This document shows, in pieces, positions 17,936 through 25,745 of a stretch of DNA of 30,420 nt. Each line of letters opens with the position of its first letter. Position 1 is the stretch's first letter. The stretch comes from an uncultured Methanobrevibacter sp. (GTDB taxonomy: Archaea > Methanobacteriota > Methanobacteria > Methanobacteriales > Methanobacteriaceae): positions 1 to 30,420 of the forward strand of contig NZ_OMWD01000026.1 in the NCBI RefSeq assembly GCF_900314695.1. Reading direction: 5' to 3'. Under the pieces are notes generated by a model. It was not told where the DNA came from and made no database searches. It saw only the letters and a program-made list of their open reading frames with translations. A program made the translations under genes and the position numbers.

Positions 17936-18014
17936 ATCGACACTTCCAAAAACTTATAAAATAAAATAACTTACTATATTAATATATTAAACAACTGGTT
18001 TTAAAAAGATTTTT
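17936..18014. promoter_or_regulatory. Divergent promoter region
   Basis: These 79 bases separate two diverging genes. TATA-like stretches occur for the plus strand around 17974-17985 (about 35 bases before ATG 18015) and for the minus strand around 17955-17966. Neither gene has a strong Shine-Dalgarno sequence, which suggests short or absent leaders. Confidence 0.4.
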
Positions 18015-18881
18015 ATGAAGAGTGATGAACTGAAAAATATAAAACATATAATAAATGGAGATTACATCGTAATTCCCATTGAAACAGGCTACATTAAACC
18101 AAATGAAAATTTAAATTCAATAATTTATCCTGCAAAAGAATTAATGGAAGATGGCGATTATTTAGTGATAGCTGAAACACCAATTTCAGTTTCACAAAAT
18201 AGATTAGTGGATGAATCCAAATACAATCCGTCATTGACTGCAAAATTTCTAACAACCTTTTGGAGCAAATATCTTTGGGGATATGTTTTGGGACCTGCCT
18301 TGGGAATCAAAGAACGAACCATCAAGAATCTTCGGAAGTTGCCGGAAGAGACAAAAGCACATAAGGAAGTGGTGCTTCAGTTATATGGAATGAAGCATGC
18401 ATTGAAACCTGCTTCAGAAGCAGGAATTGATTTGAGTAATGCTCCCGGAACCTACGTTTCTCTACTCCCTGAAAATCCGGAAAAGGTTGCAAAGGAAATT
18501 AAAGATGAAATAGGAAAAGACGTTTGCGTACTTATTATTGACACCGATGCAACATATATGAAAAATGGAAAATATTTTACCGGCCTTCCCATTGCAATTG
18601 ATGGAATTGAAGCCGACAAGGGATTTTTCGGATACTTCAAAGGACAACTGTCAGAAAATATGGGTTCAACACCATTAGGCTGCAGTGAAAAAATCAGCGT
18701 TGAAGAAGGTTTGAAAATTGCCAATATTGCAGAAGACTATCAGAAATCACTTTCCACAGAAATGAAAACAATACATAGTGTAAAAGCCGTTTTAGGCACA
18801 GAAATGGATGAAGTAACCGTTGAAGCATTGGATTCAATTACCCACACCCCCGCAGTGATTATCCGAAAAAGACAATTATAA
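18015..18881 (+). CDS. CofE-like F420-0:gamma-glutamyl ligase family protein
   Basis: The 288-residue protein resembles the CofE family, whose founding enzyme adds glutamates to coenzyme F420-0 in methanogens. Visible family-like features are the opening 'YIVIPIETGYIKPNENLNSII' region with an adjacent EDGDYLVIAET segment, and the later IIDTDATYMKNGKYFTGLPI and ADKGFFGYFKG stretches that correspond to the metal/nucleotide region. It is longer than classical CofE (about 250 residues) and lacks the usual 'GRPWREG'-type motif as I remember it. It may therefore be a paralogue with another acceptor rather than CofE itself. It is a single gene with no partner in the F420 pathway nearby. Confidence 0.65.
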   Translation: MKSDELKNIKHIINGDYIVIPIETGYIKPNENLNSIIYPAKELMEDGDYLVIAETPISVSQNRLVDESKYNPSLTAKFLTTFWSKYLWGYVLGPALGIKERTIKNLRKLPEETKAHKEVVLQLYGMKHALKPASEAGIDLSNAPGTYVSLLPENPEKVAKEIKDEIGKDVCVLIIDTDATYMKNGKYFTGLPIAIDGIEADKGFFGYFKGQLSENMGSTPLGCSEKISVEEGLKIANIAEDYQKSLSTEMKTIHSVKAVLGTEMDEVTVEALDSITHTPAVIIRKRQL

Positions 18882-18936
18882 ACCACACCCTCAAGATAAT
18901 GCCAAAATATGGACATTCAAGAAAAATTTTATATTA

Positions 18937-18951
18937 AATATTTTATATAAA
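18937..18951 (+). promoter_or_regulatory. TATA region upstream of the nucleotide-sugar operon
   Basis: The 137-bp gap 18882-19018 has a TATA-like stretch (ATTTTATATAAAT) about 70-80 bases before ATG 19019. It would serve the dehydratase-aminotransferase pair with a leader of roughly 50 bases. Confidence 0.45.
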
Positions 18952-19018
18952 TAGAAATGCTTAAACAATAATATGAAACGATTATTTTTTAAGAGTTAAA
19001 CTTAAAGGATTGGTCTTG

Positions 19019-20914
19019 ATGAAAATAGATACGTTAGGTAAATATAGGAATTTCTTATTGCCCTTGGCAGATTGTATTGCCATCATTTTAGGGTACTATT
19101 TTGCATCTGTATTGATTACAGATTCATTTTTAATGAATCCCACAAGTGCAGTTACAAGAAATGAACTTATAATCAGTATAATATTGGCGATTATAATTTT
19201 CCAGAGTGTTTTTAGAGTTACAAAAAGATACTCCAATATTGTCAGATACGAAAATAATCAAGACTATATAATATACATACTCCTTTCAATCGTTTCAATA
19301 CTAATCGTATCCGTAATTGAAGAGCTCATATTAAAAATGAAAAACCCTTCAATCAAATTTAATTTGGCTGTGAGCCTTATTATCGGTATTATCATAATAG
19401 TAATACGTTTGGTTATAAAATATATGTTATTATCAGATATTGCCAATAAAGAAATAAATTACACTCCTGAAAACAAAAAGAAACTATTAATCATCGGAGG
19501 AGGCTATTCAGCAAACGACATAATAGGCACATTGAATACTACACTAAAAGGAAGATATGAAATTATAGGAATCATCGACGATAACAGAAAACGTGTAGGA
19601 TACTCTGTTGCAGGAGTAAGAATCATAGGTACCAGAAACGACATTGAAAGAATCTGTGAGAAATACAATATCGATTCAATCTTCTTTACCATAGTGAATA
19701 TTGACAATAAAAATAAAAAGGAAATTCTTGAAATCTGCAGCAAGACAGGTGCTGAAATCAAAGTTCTGCCAAGTTTAAAGGAATTGATTACCCAAGAAAA
19801 TCTCTACAGCAGCCTAAGAGATGTTGAAATTGAAGATTTGCTTGGAAGAGACCCTATTGAACTCGACAATAACAATATTAAAAGCCTAATCCATGGCAAA
19901 ACCGTTTTGGTGACAGGCGGAGGAGGATCCATCGGTGAAGAGTTATGCAGACAGATAATGCTGCATGATCCAAAGCAATTATTAATGTTAGACATTTATG
20001 AAAACAGTTTATATAATATTGAATTGGAATTAAAAGGAAAATATCCCAATAGCGATATCAAAGCAATCATTGCAAATATTAGGGATGAACAGAGAATGTT
20101 TGACTTATTTGAAGAATTTTCTCCAGAAGTCGTTTTCCATGCCGCAGCACATAAGCACGTGCCACTAATGGAAAACAATCCTTCAGAAGCTGTTAAAAAT
20201 AATGTGTTTGGAACATATAATCTAGTGAACGCATGTGACAAGTATAAAACAAAACGATTCATTTTAATCTCAACAGACAAAGCGGTCAATCCGACAAATG
20301 TAATGGGCGCAACCAAAAGAATGTGTGAAATGATTATACAAGCAAAAGACAAAGAAAGTGAAACCGAATATGTTGCCGTTCGTTTCGGAAATGTCTTAGG
20401 AAGTAACGGGTCCGTAGTGCCATTATTCAAAAGGCAAATCAAGGAGGGAGGTCCTGTAACCGTAACCCACAAAGACATTACAAGATTCTTTATGACAATA
20501 CCTGAAGCCGTGGCTTTAGTATTACAGTCAATAACCTATGCAAAAGGTGGGGAAATCTTCGTATTGAATATGGGTGAGCCAGTTAAAATTTATGACCTTG
20601 CAAAAAGTCTTATTGAATTGTCCGGATTGAAACTAGGCACAGACATAGATATTGAGATAACCGGCTTAAGACCTGGAGAAAAGATATATGAAGAACTATT
20701 GATGGATGAGGAAAATCTTGAAAAGACCAATCACGAGAAGATATTTATTACAGAGCCAATGAACTTTACAATGGACGATATCCAAGTTAAATTAGATTCA
20801 TTGCAATATTTGATTGATAATGACATAACCGACAAGGAACAAATCAAAAACACATTAAAAGAATGTGTTCCTACTTATAAAAGTCCTGAAGAAATTAACG
20901 GAGATAAAATATGA
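19019..20914 (+). CDS. Membrane-bound nucleotide-sugar 4,6-dehydratase (WbpM/CapD/PglF type)
   Basis: It probably converts UDP-GlcNAc to a 4-keto-6-deoxy sugar nucleotide at the inner face of the membrane. From ATG 19019 the protein has 631 residues. Four hydrophobic spans (about 13-34, 50-66, 85-103, 115-137) precede a first Rossmann domain (LLIIGGGYSAND, about 157-167). The catalytic SDR domain starts at VLVTGGGGSIGEE (about 296-308). The active-site segment ISTDKAVNPTNVMGATKR has Met where most SDRs have Tyr, the SMK-type triad known from WbpM. An in-frame TTG at 19010 could also start, but it overlaps the Shine-Dalgarno sequence AAGGAT (19005-19010), which fits ATG 19019. The stop overlaps the next gene by ATGA. 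Confidence 0.9.
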   Translation: MKIDTLGKYRNFLLPLADCIAIILGYYFASVLITDSFLMNPTSAVTRNELIISIILAIIIFQSVFRVTKRYSNIVRYENNQDYIIYILLSIVSILIVSVIEELILKMKNPSIKFNLAVSLIIGIIIIVIRLVIKYMLLSDIANKEINYTPENKKKLLIIGGGYSANDIIGTLNTTLKGRYEIIGIIDDNRKRVGYSVAGVRIIGTRNDIERICEKYNIDSIFFTIVNIDNKNKKEILEICSKTGAEIKVLPSLKELITQENLYSSLRDVEIEDLLGRDPIELDNNNIKSLIHGKTVLVTGGGGSIGEELCRQIMLHDPKQLLMLDIYENSLYNIELELKGKYPNSDIKAIIANIRDEQRMFDLFEEFSPEVVFHAAAHKHVPLMENNPSEAVKNNVFGTYNLVNACDKYKTKRFILISTDKAVNPTNVMGATKRMCEMIIQAKDKESETEYVAVRFGNVLGSNGSVVPLFKRQIKEGGPVTVTHKDITRFFMTIPEAVALVLQSITYAKGGEIFVLNMGEPVKIYDLAKSLIELSGLKLGTDIDIEITGLRPGEKIYEELLMDEENLEKTNHEKIFITEPMNFTMDDIQVKLDSLQYLIDNDITDKEQIKNTLKECVPTYKSPEEINGDKI

Positions 20915-22110
20915 ATATACCATTTTCACCCCCAGACATTACAGATGAAGAAATTGAAGAAGTAGTTGAAGCTTTAAAATCAGGTTGGATTACAACCGGA
21001 CCAAAAACAAAAGAATTTGAAAGAAAAATAAGCGAGTACTGTGACACTGACAAGACCGTTTGTTTAAGCGCAGCAACTACCGCTTTAGAAATGACCTTGA
21101 GATTATTGGGCATTGGCAAAGGCGATGAAGTAATTGTACCTGCATATACCTACACTGCAACATGCAGCGTCATTTGTCATGTTGGAGCCACCCCAATAAT
21201 GATTGACAGTCAAAAAGACAGAGAAGAAATGGATTATTCATTAATGGCAGATGCAATTACTGATAAAACAAAAGCAATAATTCCTGTTGACATTGCAGGA
21301 ATATTATGCGATTATGATAAGATATTCGAAATAATTGAAGATAAAAAAGAATTATTTGAAGCCAACAATGAAATCCAGGAAATTTTTAACAGAATCATTG
21401 TTGTTGCAGACTCCGCTCACGGTTTTGGAGCAATAAAAGAAGGTAAAAAATCAGGAAGCTTAGCTGACTTCACATGCTTTTCATTCCATGCAGTTAAAAA
21501 CCTGACAACCGCCGAAGGTGGAGCGGTAACCTGGAAAAACCACGACGGATTGGATAATGAAAAGGTATACAAAAAATATCAGATTCTATCCCTACACGGT
21601 CAAACCAAAGACGCCTTGGAAAAAACACAAAAGGGGTCTTGGGAATATGATATTTTAATTCCAGCGTATAAATGCAATATGACTGATGTTCAGGCAGGAA
21701 TTGGTCTTGGACAAATAAAAAGATATGACTCAATGCTTACCCGAAGACATGAAATCATCGACAAGTATGATGCTGCCTTTAAAGACTCAAAAATCATAAT
21801 ACCAATCCATAAAACCGAATCAATGAGATCTTCCGGACATCTGTATCTCACAAGGATTGAAGGCATAACACTTGAAGAGAGAAATGAAATCATAGTTAAA
21901 ATGGAAGAGAGAGGGATAAGTACAAACGTTCACTACAAACCGCTCCCATTATTAACAGCATATAAAAACCTAGGTTTTGACATTAAGGATTACCCTAATG
22001 CATACAATCTGTTTAAAAATGAATTGAGTTTGCCTATTTATTCCAAGTTAACAGATGATGAAGTTGACTACATCACAGAAAATTTACTTGACATTTTAAA
22101 AGACTATTAA
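20911..22110 (+). CDS. DegT/DnrJ/EryC1/StrS-family PLP aminotransferase
   Basis: This is expected to transaminate the 4-keto group made by the preceding dehydratase, giving a UDP-4-amino-4,6-dideoxy sugar. At 399 residues it has the family length. The internal aldimine lysine is K196 in SFHAVKNLTTAEGG, the form typical of PseC/PglE-like enzymes; D167 in VVADSAH would pair with the pyridine nitrogen. 'WITTGPKTKEFE' near residue 26 is the family N-terminal signature. It overlaps the dehydratase by four bases (ATGA), so the two are translated together. The exact sugar and its destination (N-glycan, surface polysaccharide or pseudomurein decoration) cannot be read from sequence. Confidence 0.92.
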   Translation: MNIPFSPPDITDEEIEEVVEALKSGWITTGPKTKEFERKISEYCDTDKTVCLSAATTALEMTLRLLGIGKGDEVIVPAYTYTATCSVICHVGATPIMIDSQKDREEMDYSLMADAITDKTKAIIPVDIAGILCDYDKIFEIIEDKKELFEANNEIQEIFNRIIVVADSAHGFGAIKEGKKSGSLADFTCFSFHAVKNLTTAEGGAVTWKNHDGLDNEKVYKKYQILSLHGQTKDALEKTQKGSWEYDILIPAYKCNMTDVQAGIGLGQIKRYDSMLTRRHEIIDKYDAAFKDSKIIIPIHKTESMRSSGHLYLTRIEGITLEERNEIIVKMEERGISTNVHYKPLPLLTAYKNLGFDIKDYPNAYNLFKNELSLPIYSKLTDDEVDYITENLLDILKDY

Positions 22111-22121
22111 ATTTTAAAAAA

Positions 22122-22157
22122 TTAGTTATATTTTTATAATAAAAAAGATATAACTAA
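22122..22157 (+). terminator. Inverted repeat after the nucleotide-sugar operon
   Basis: TTAGTTATAT (22122-22131) is perfectly complementary to ATATAACTAA (22148-22157), and the 16-base interior can pair further (TTTTAT with ATAAAA). It begins 12 bases after the aminotransferase stop and is the likely 3' end of that transcript. Bases 22158-22253 are AT-rich and carry the tfe promoter. Confidence 0.55.
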
Positions 22158-22253
22158 ACATTAATTTTATAAGTTATCATAATTACTATTTGTTTATTTT
22201 TTTATATTTTCAGTTTAGATAACAATATGATAATGAGATTTAGGGGAAATTAA

Positions 22254-22775
22254 ATGATAGATGATCCATTAGTAAAGACCTTATTAACCAATGTTGTTGA
22301 AGATGAAAGCAATTTACCTATTATTCAATCTTTAATTGACGGAATTGAAACCGATGAAGAAATAGCTAAAAAAACTGGAATTAAATTAAATATTGTTAGA
22401 AAAATTCTTTACAGACTTTATGATATGGGATTAGCTAGTTATAAAAGAAGTAAAGACCCTGAAACTCAATGGTTTACATATTCTTGGAAATTTGAAACTG
22501 AAGAAGTTATTTCACGTATTAGAAAAGATTCTGAAAAATATTTGAAAATGCTGAATGATGAATTAGAACGTGAAGAAAATAATATGTTTTTCATATGCCC
22601 GCAAGGTCATGTGAGACTTGATTTTGATGAAGCTTCAGATTATGAATTCCTATGCCCTGCATGTGGCGAAGAACTAGAATTCCAAGACAACGAAGCCAAC
22701 ATTAAACAGCTTAAAGAAGACATTAAAATGGTTGAAAGTAATTTTAATTCCTTCAATGAAAAAGTGAAAAACTAA
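22254..22775 (+). CDS. tfe: Transcription factor E, alpha subunit (TFE)
   Basis: TFE assists promoter opening by archaeal RNA polymerase, acting on the clamp and stalk like TFIIE-alpha. The 173 residues show an extended winged helix (about 1-80), a linker helix (82-108), a zinc ribbon and a C-terminal acidic helix. Zinc ligands visible are C115, C134 and C137; the fourth position reads CPQGH, so H119 would have to replace the usual cysteine. AGGGGAA five to six bases before ATG 22254 is a good ribosome binding site. It leads an apparent operon with the HD-domain and ArcS-like genes, one base and two bases apart. Confidence 0.94.
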   Translation: MIDDPLVKTLLTNVVEDESNLPIIQSLIDGIETDEEIAKKTGIKLNIVRKILYRLYDMGLASYKRSKDPETQWFTYSWKFETEEVISRIRKDSEKYLKMLNDELEREENNMFFICPQGHVRLDFDEASDYEFLCPACGEELEFQDNEANIKQLKEDIKMVESNFNSFNEKVKN

Positions 22776-22776
22776 T

Positions 22777-23274
22777 ATGAAAATGGAAATTGAATTGCTT
22801 AAACAGGAAGGAACTCCCAATAATGTCATAGAACATTGTGAAGCTGTTTATAAAAAAGCTATGGAAATAGCTGCTAATTTTGATAATGTGGATGAAGACC
22901 TAATTAGGAAAGGTGCTTTGCTGCATGATATTGGAAGATCCAAAACACATGACATAACCCACGCAATCGAAGGAGTGAAGATTGCCCAGAATTACGGTTA
23001 TGATAAAGATGTATTGAATATTATCGAAAGGCACATTGGTGCTGGAATTACTGAAAGCGAAGCAGAAAAACTTGGTCTTCCAGTGAAATCATACATTCCA
23101 CAAACCCTTGAAGAAAAGATTGTTGCACATGCGGACAATCTGGTTAGTGGCAGTAAAGAAGTTGATATTGATTTTGTTATCAAAAAATGGAAAAGAAGAA
23201 TTGATGATAGCGACGACAACATTGAAAGGTTGCTTAAATTAGATGAAGAATTAATTAAATCTTTTGAGGAATAA
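22777..23274 (+). CDS. HD-domain phosphohydrolase family protein (TIGR00295-like)
   Basis: This 165-residue metal-dependent phosphohydrolase-fold protein has the HD motif in GALLHDIGRSKTH (H50, D51), additional candidate ligands H20 and H86, and a later HADNLV aspartate. Archaeal stand-alone proteins of this family have no assigned substrate. The start ATG 22777 is one base after the tfe stop; a second in-frame ATG lies at 22783. Its place between tfe and a tRNA-modification-like gene suggests a nucleotide or RNA-related role, which is inference only. Confidence 0.85.
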   Translation: MKMEIELLKQEGTPNNVIEHCEAVYKKAMEIAANFDNVDEDLIRKGALLHDIGRSKTHDITHAIEGVKIAQNYGYDKDVLNIIERHIGAGITESEAEKLGLPVKSYIPQTLEEKIVAHADNLVSGSKEVDIDFVIKKWKRRIDDSDDNIERLLKLDEELIKSFEE

Positions 23275-23276
23275 GT

Positions 23277-24185
23277 ATGAAAGTAATATGTTCAAGTGAA
23301 GAGTCTTTATACCGCCCAGAAGCTGTAAGGTGGAGACAAAGGATGGAAATGATGAAACCTCTTGGAGACACTGTCGTTTTATTGCCTTGCAGTATGAAAA
23401 AGCCTTATTCCAATTCCAAATCACACCAAAAGTTTAGAAAAATCACAAGGTCATTTCAGGAGCTTATTGTTACATCCCCATTTGGAATCTGTCCTAGAGA
23501 GCTTGAAAATACTTTTCCAATTCAGTCATATGATGTAAGTACAACCGGCTCATGGTCACAGGATGAAATTGATGAAAGCGGAAAGCTAATCAGAAAATAT
23601 TGTGAAGGGAAAACAGTTATTGCAAATCTTGCAGGAGGTTATTTGGAATCTTGTGAACAATATGTTGATGATTTTGTTAATGTTTGTGTAGATGAAAGAC
23701 CAACATCACCTGATTCACTTTATAACCTAAGGATGGAACTTAAAAAGCACCAACGAGTAAACAGAAGAGAAAAGACTTTGCATGAATTACGTTCCATTGC
23801 AATGTATCAATTTGGAGAAAACGCTTATGAGTTTATTCCAGATAATGTAAAAACCAAGGGAATGTATCACAAAAGGATATTGTCTGATGGAAAGCAGTTG
23901 GCTTTACTTAATAAAGATCATGGATTATTCAGATTAAATTTACCTGGCGGAGAAATTTTAAAAGATTTGGGAATTCATATCGTCAATATTGATTTTAATT
24001 TAGAAACCAATACTGTATTTGCGCCAGGGATTAAAAAAGCAGACCACAAAATTATTCCAAATGATGAGGTTGTGGTTGTTAAAGATGACACAGTAGTGGG
24101 TGTTGGAAAAGCCATAATGACCGGCCGTGAAATGGAAGAATGCGGCAATGGAATTGGCGTGAAAATAAAACACCGAGTCAAATGA
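23277..24185 (+). CDS. Short archaeosine-synthase (ArcS)-like protein with C-terminal PUA domain
   Basis: The 302-residue protein carries the ArcS-type signature LPCSMKKPYSNSKSH (36-50) and following core (DUF5591-like, to about 170). A C-terminal PUA domain (about 225-302) begins at 'LSDGKQLALLNKDHGLF' and ends 'NGIGVKIKHRVK'. ArcS acts on preQ0 at G15 of tRNA in archaeosine synthesis, and full-length enzymes have a large N-terminal TGT-like domain that is missing here. Either the TGT-like part is encoded elsewhere or this is an RNA-binding paralogue. GAGGAA in the end of the HD gene serves as its ribosome binding site, and the two genes are two bases apart. Confidence 0.75.
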   Translation: MKVICSSEESLYRPEAVRWRQRMEMMKPLGDTVVLLPCSMKKPYSNSKSHQKFRKITRSFQELIVTSPFGICPRELENTFPIQSYDVSTTGSWSQDEIDESGKLIRKYCEGKTVIANLAGGYLESCEQYVDDFVNVCVDERPTSPDSLYNLRMELKKHQRVNRREKTLHELRSIAMYQFGENAYEFIPDNVKTKGMYHKRILSDGKQLALLNKDHGLFRLNLPGGEILKDLGIHIVNIDFNLETNTVFAPGIKKADHKIIPNDEVVVVKDDTVVGVGKAIMTGREMEECGNGIGVKIKHRVK

Positions 24186-24272
24186 ATTCAAACCATTGCC
24201 TAAAATATAAACAAAACATATATAAATGTCATTAATAATAATTATAAATACAACAAAAATAGGAGACTAAAT

Positions 24273-24557
24273 ATGTCAGAAGATTTAGTGAATGATATTA
24301 AAGATGCTGTTTCTGTAATTAATGACCCTCACATGGGAATCAGTATTGTAGAAATGGGTATTGTACAAGATATTACCGTAGATGGCGATCAAGCTGAAAT
24401 TATACTCAAACCTACCAACCCAGGCTGTATGAGTATCACCCGTATTGCGGCTGATGCAAAAATTAGAGCTGAGAACGTTGAAGGTATTGAAAAAGTAAAA
24501 ATCATCGTTGAAGGACATGCCATGGCTGACTCCATTAACGAAATGATTAACAGATAA
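24273..24557 (+). CDS. MIP18/DUF59 family Fe-S assembly protein
   Basis: The 94-residue protein is a single MIP18 (DUF59, SufT/PaaD-like) domain. It has the DPHMGISIVEMGIV opening (18-31, equivalent to the family DPExxxxIVDLG) and the conserved cysteine C52 in NPGCMSI. Such proteins take part in maturation of iron-sulfur proteins, which are numerous in methanogens. AGGAG lies nine bases before ATG 24273. It is preceded by a TATA-like region in the 87-bp gap after the ArcS-like gene and is followed by a T7 run, so it is probably monocistronic. Confidence 0.9.
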   Translation: MSEDLVNDIKDAVSVINDPHMGISIVEMGIVQDITVDGDQAEIILKPTNPGCMSITRIAADAKIRAENVEGIEKVKIIVEGHAMADSINEMINR

Positions 24558-24601
24558 TTTTTTTAAAACTTATTTAATTCTATATATAATCTTCAAAAAA
24601 C

Positions 24602-24618
24602 CGAAAAGATTATATATA
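24602..24618 (+). promoter_or_regulatory. Strong BRE/TATA promoter of tRNA-Ile
   Basis: CGAAA (24602-24606) followed two bases later by ATTATATATA (24609-24618) closely matches the consensus of methanogen stable-RNA promoters (BRE element plus TATA box). It predicts a start near 24640, about 33 bases upstream of the mature tRNA. Confidence 0.75.
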
Positions 24619-24640
24619 GCTATTAATATAAGTATAAGTG

Positions 24641-24658
24641 TTGACAGTTAACTGTCAA
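24641..24658. promoter_or_regulatory. 18-bp perfect palindrome at the tRNA-Ile transcription start
   Basis: TTGACAGTTAACTGTCAA is exactly self-complementary. It lies 22-30 bases downstream of the TATA box and ends 14 bases before the tRNA. In DNA it could be an operator. In the precursor RNA it would fold as a 7-bp stem with a UUAA loop in the 5' leader. Confidence 0.55.
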
Positions 24659-24672
24659 AGATATTTTTTTAT

Positions 24673-24747
24673 AGGCTAGTGGCACAGCTTGGTTAGCGCG
24701 CTCGGCTGATAACCGGGAGGTCATGGGTTCGAATCCCATCTAGCCTA
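24673..24747 (+). tRNA. tRNA-Ile (anticodon GAU)
   Basis: A complete 75-nt cloverleaf can be drawn. The acceptor stem AGGCTAG/CTAGCCT is perfect. The D-arm GCAC/GCGC has one A-C mismatch. The anticodon stem CTCGG/CCGGG encloses loop CTGATAA with anticodon GAT at 24708-24710. The T-arm ATGGG/CCCAT encloses TTCGAAT, and the discriminator base is A. No intron is present and CCA is not encoded. T-rich sequence follows. It reads Ile codons AUU and AUC. Confidence 0.97.
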
Positions 24748-24881
24748 CTTTTAACTGATTTTTGCAATATTTTCTTTTTACATGACAATTTTTTCTTTAA
24801 AAGACTGAATTTTCAAATAGTGACTAATTTTATATAGTATTTTCAACATAATTTATCACCAATGTACAAAAAGTTGGAATA

Positions 24882-25394
24882 ATGATATTTATGTGGGAAA
24901 AAATCAACGAAAAGTTCAAAAAATATCCGGCACGAATAAGAGTTGCTGAAAAAATGATTGAACTGGGATTATCTTTAAATGATGACGGCAAAATTTATTG
25001 CGGCAATCTAAAAATAAGTGATAAAGCATTAGCTACTGCTACCGATGTAGATAGACGAGTAATCAAATCTACCATAAACGTCATAAAGGAGGATGAGGAA
25101 TTATACAATTTATTCAACAATATCATCCCCGCAGGAACACTTTTAAAAAATATTGCAAAAAATCTAGAATTGGGCGTAATAGAAATAGAAGTAGGATCTG
25201 AAAGTGAAGGAATACTAGGTGCAACAGCAAATTTAATTTCAAAAAAAGGAATCGGCATAAGACAAGCTTATGCTGAAGATACTGAGCTTCAAAAAGCCCC
25301 ATCATTAACAATCATAACAGAAAAACCTGTTAGTGGTGATTTAATAAACGAATTTTTAAAAATAAAAGGAGTAACAAGAGTGTCTATTTACTGA
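24882..25394 (+). CDS. ACT-domain protein, predicted regulator of amino-acid metabolism
   Basis: In the 170-residue protein an N-terminal part (about 1-95) with helical, HTH-like character (ALATATDVDRRVIKSTINVIKED) is followed by a C-terminal ACT domain (about 98-170, 'GVIEIEVGSESEGILGATANL...GIRQAYAED...LTIITEKPVSGDLI...KGVTRVSIY'). This layout matches the archaeal family predicted to regulate amino-acid metabolism. The ligand is unknown. An in-frame ATG at 24891 is an alternative start. The 3' end overlaps hypC on the other strand by seven bases. Confidence 0.8.
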   Translation: MIFMWEKINEKFKKYPARIRVAEKMIELGLSLNDDGKIYCGNLKISDKALATATDVDRRVIKSTINVIKEDEELYNLFNNIIPAGTLLKNIAKNLELGVIEIEVGSESEGILGATANLISKKGIGIRQAYAEDTELQKAPSLTIITEKPVSGDLINEFLKIKGVTRVSIY

Positions 25395-25666
25395 TTTTCT
25401 AAATCAGCCATTCTTGCTTTTTCCATTTCTTCATCTTCTTTTTCAAGAATATCTAAAAGTTCTTCCCAAGCTTCTAAAGATTCTTTAGCAGCTTCTTCGG
25501 TTAATTTTTCAATTGCAAAACCAGCATGGATTAAAACATAATCCCCTACCTCAACATCAGGTAAAAGATCTAATTTTGCTTGTTGTCTTGCTCCACCAAA
25601 GTCAGCATACAACCAGTTTTCCTCTCTATTAATTTCAACAACGTGAGCAGGTGCTGCAATACACAT
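25388..25666 (-). CDS. hypC: [NiFe]-hydrogenase maturation chaperone HypC/HupF
   Basis: HypC works with HypD to build the Fe(CN)2CO centre and deliver it to the hydrogenase large subunit. At 92 residues the essential N-terminal Cys2 is present in MCIAAPAHVVEI, followed by a small beta-barrel ('ADFGGARQQAKLDLLPDVEVGDYVLIHAGFAIEKL'). The last 35 residues are a highly charged helix. The start ATG 25666 has GGAGATGG six to seven bases upstream. No other hyp or hydrogenase gene is in this window, so it stands alone between a convergent ACT gene and a divergent flavoprotein gene. Confidence 0.95.
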   Translation of the reverse strand: MCIAAPAHVVEINREENWLYADFGGARQQAKLDLLPDVEVGDYVLIHAGFAIEKLTEEAAKESLEAWEELLDILEKEDEEMEKARMADLENQ

Positions 25667-25745
25667 AATTCCATCTCCAAAATTTTAATATATTATTACT
25701 ATTAAAAGTTAGTATTATATAAAACTATCTACAATAGGCGATTTT
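25667..25745. promoter_or_regulatory. Divergent promoter region of hypC and the flavoprotein gene
   Basis: These 79 AT-rich bases hold TATA-like stretches on both strands (around 25686-25694 and 25714-25722). The plus-strand one sits about 30 bases before ATG 25746, with no clear ribosome binding site, so that mRNA may have almost no leader. Confidence 0.4.

Noticed and set aside
19010..19018. TTG at 19010 as start of the membrane-bound dehydratase
   Set aside because: It overlaps the best ribosome binding site (AAGGAT at 19005-19010), which is correctly spaced for ATG 19019.
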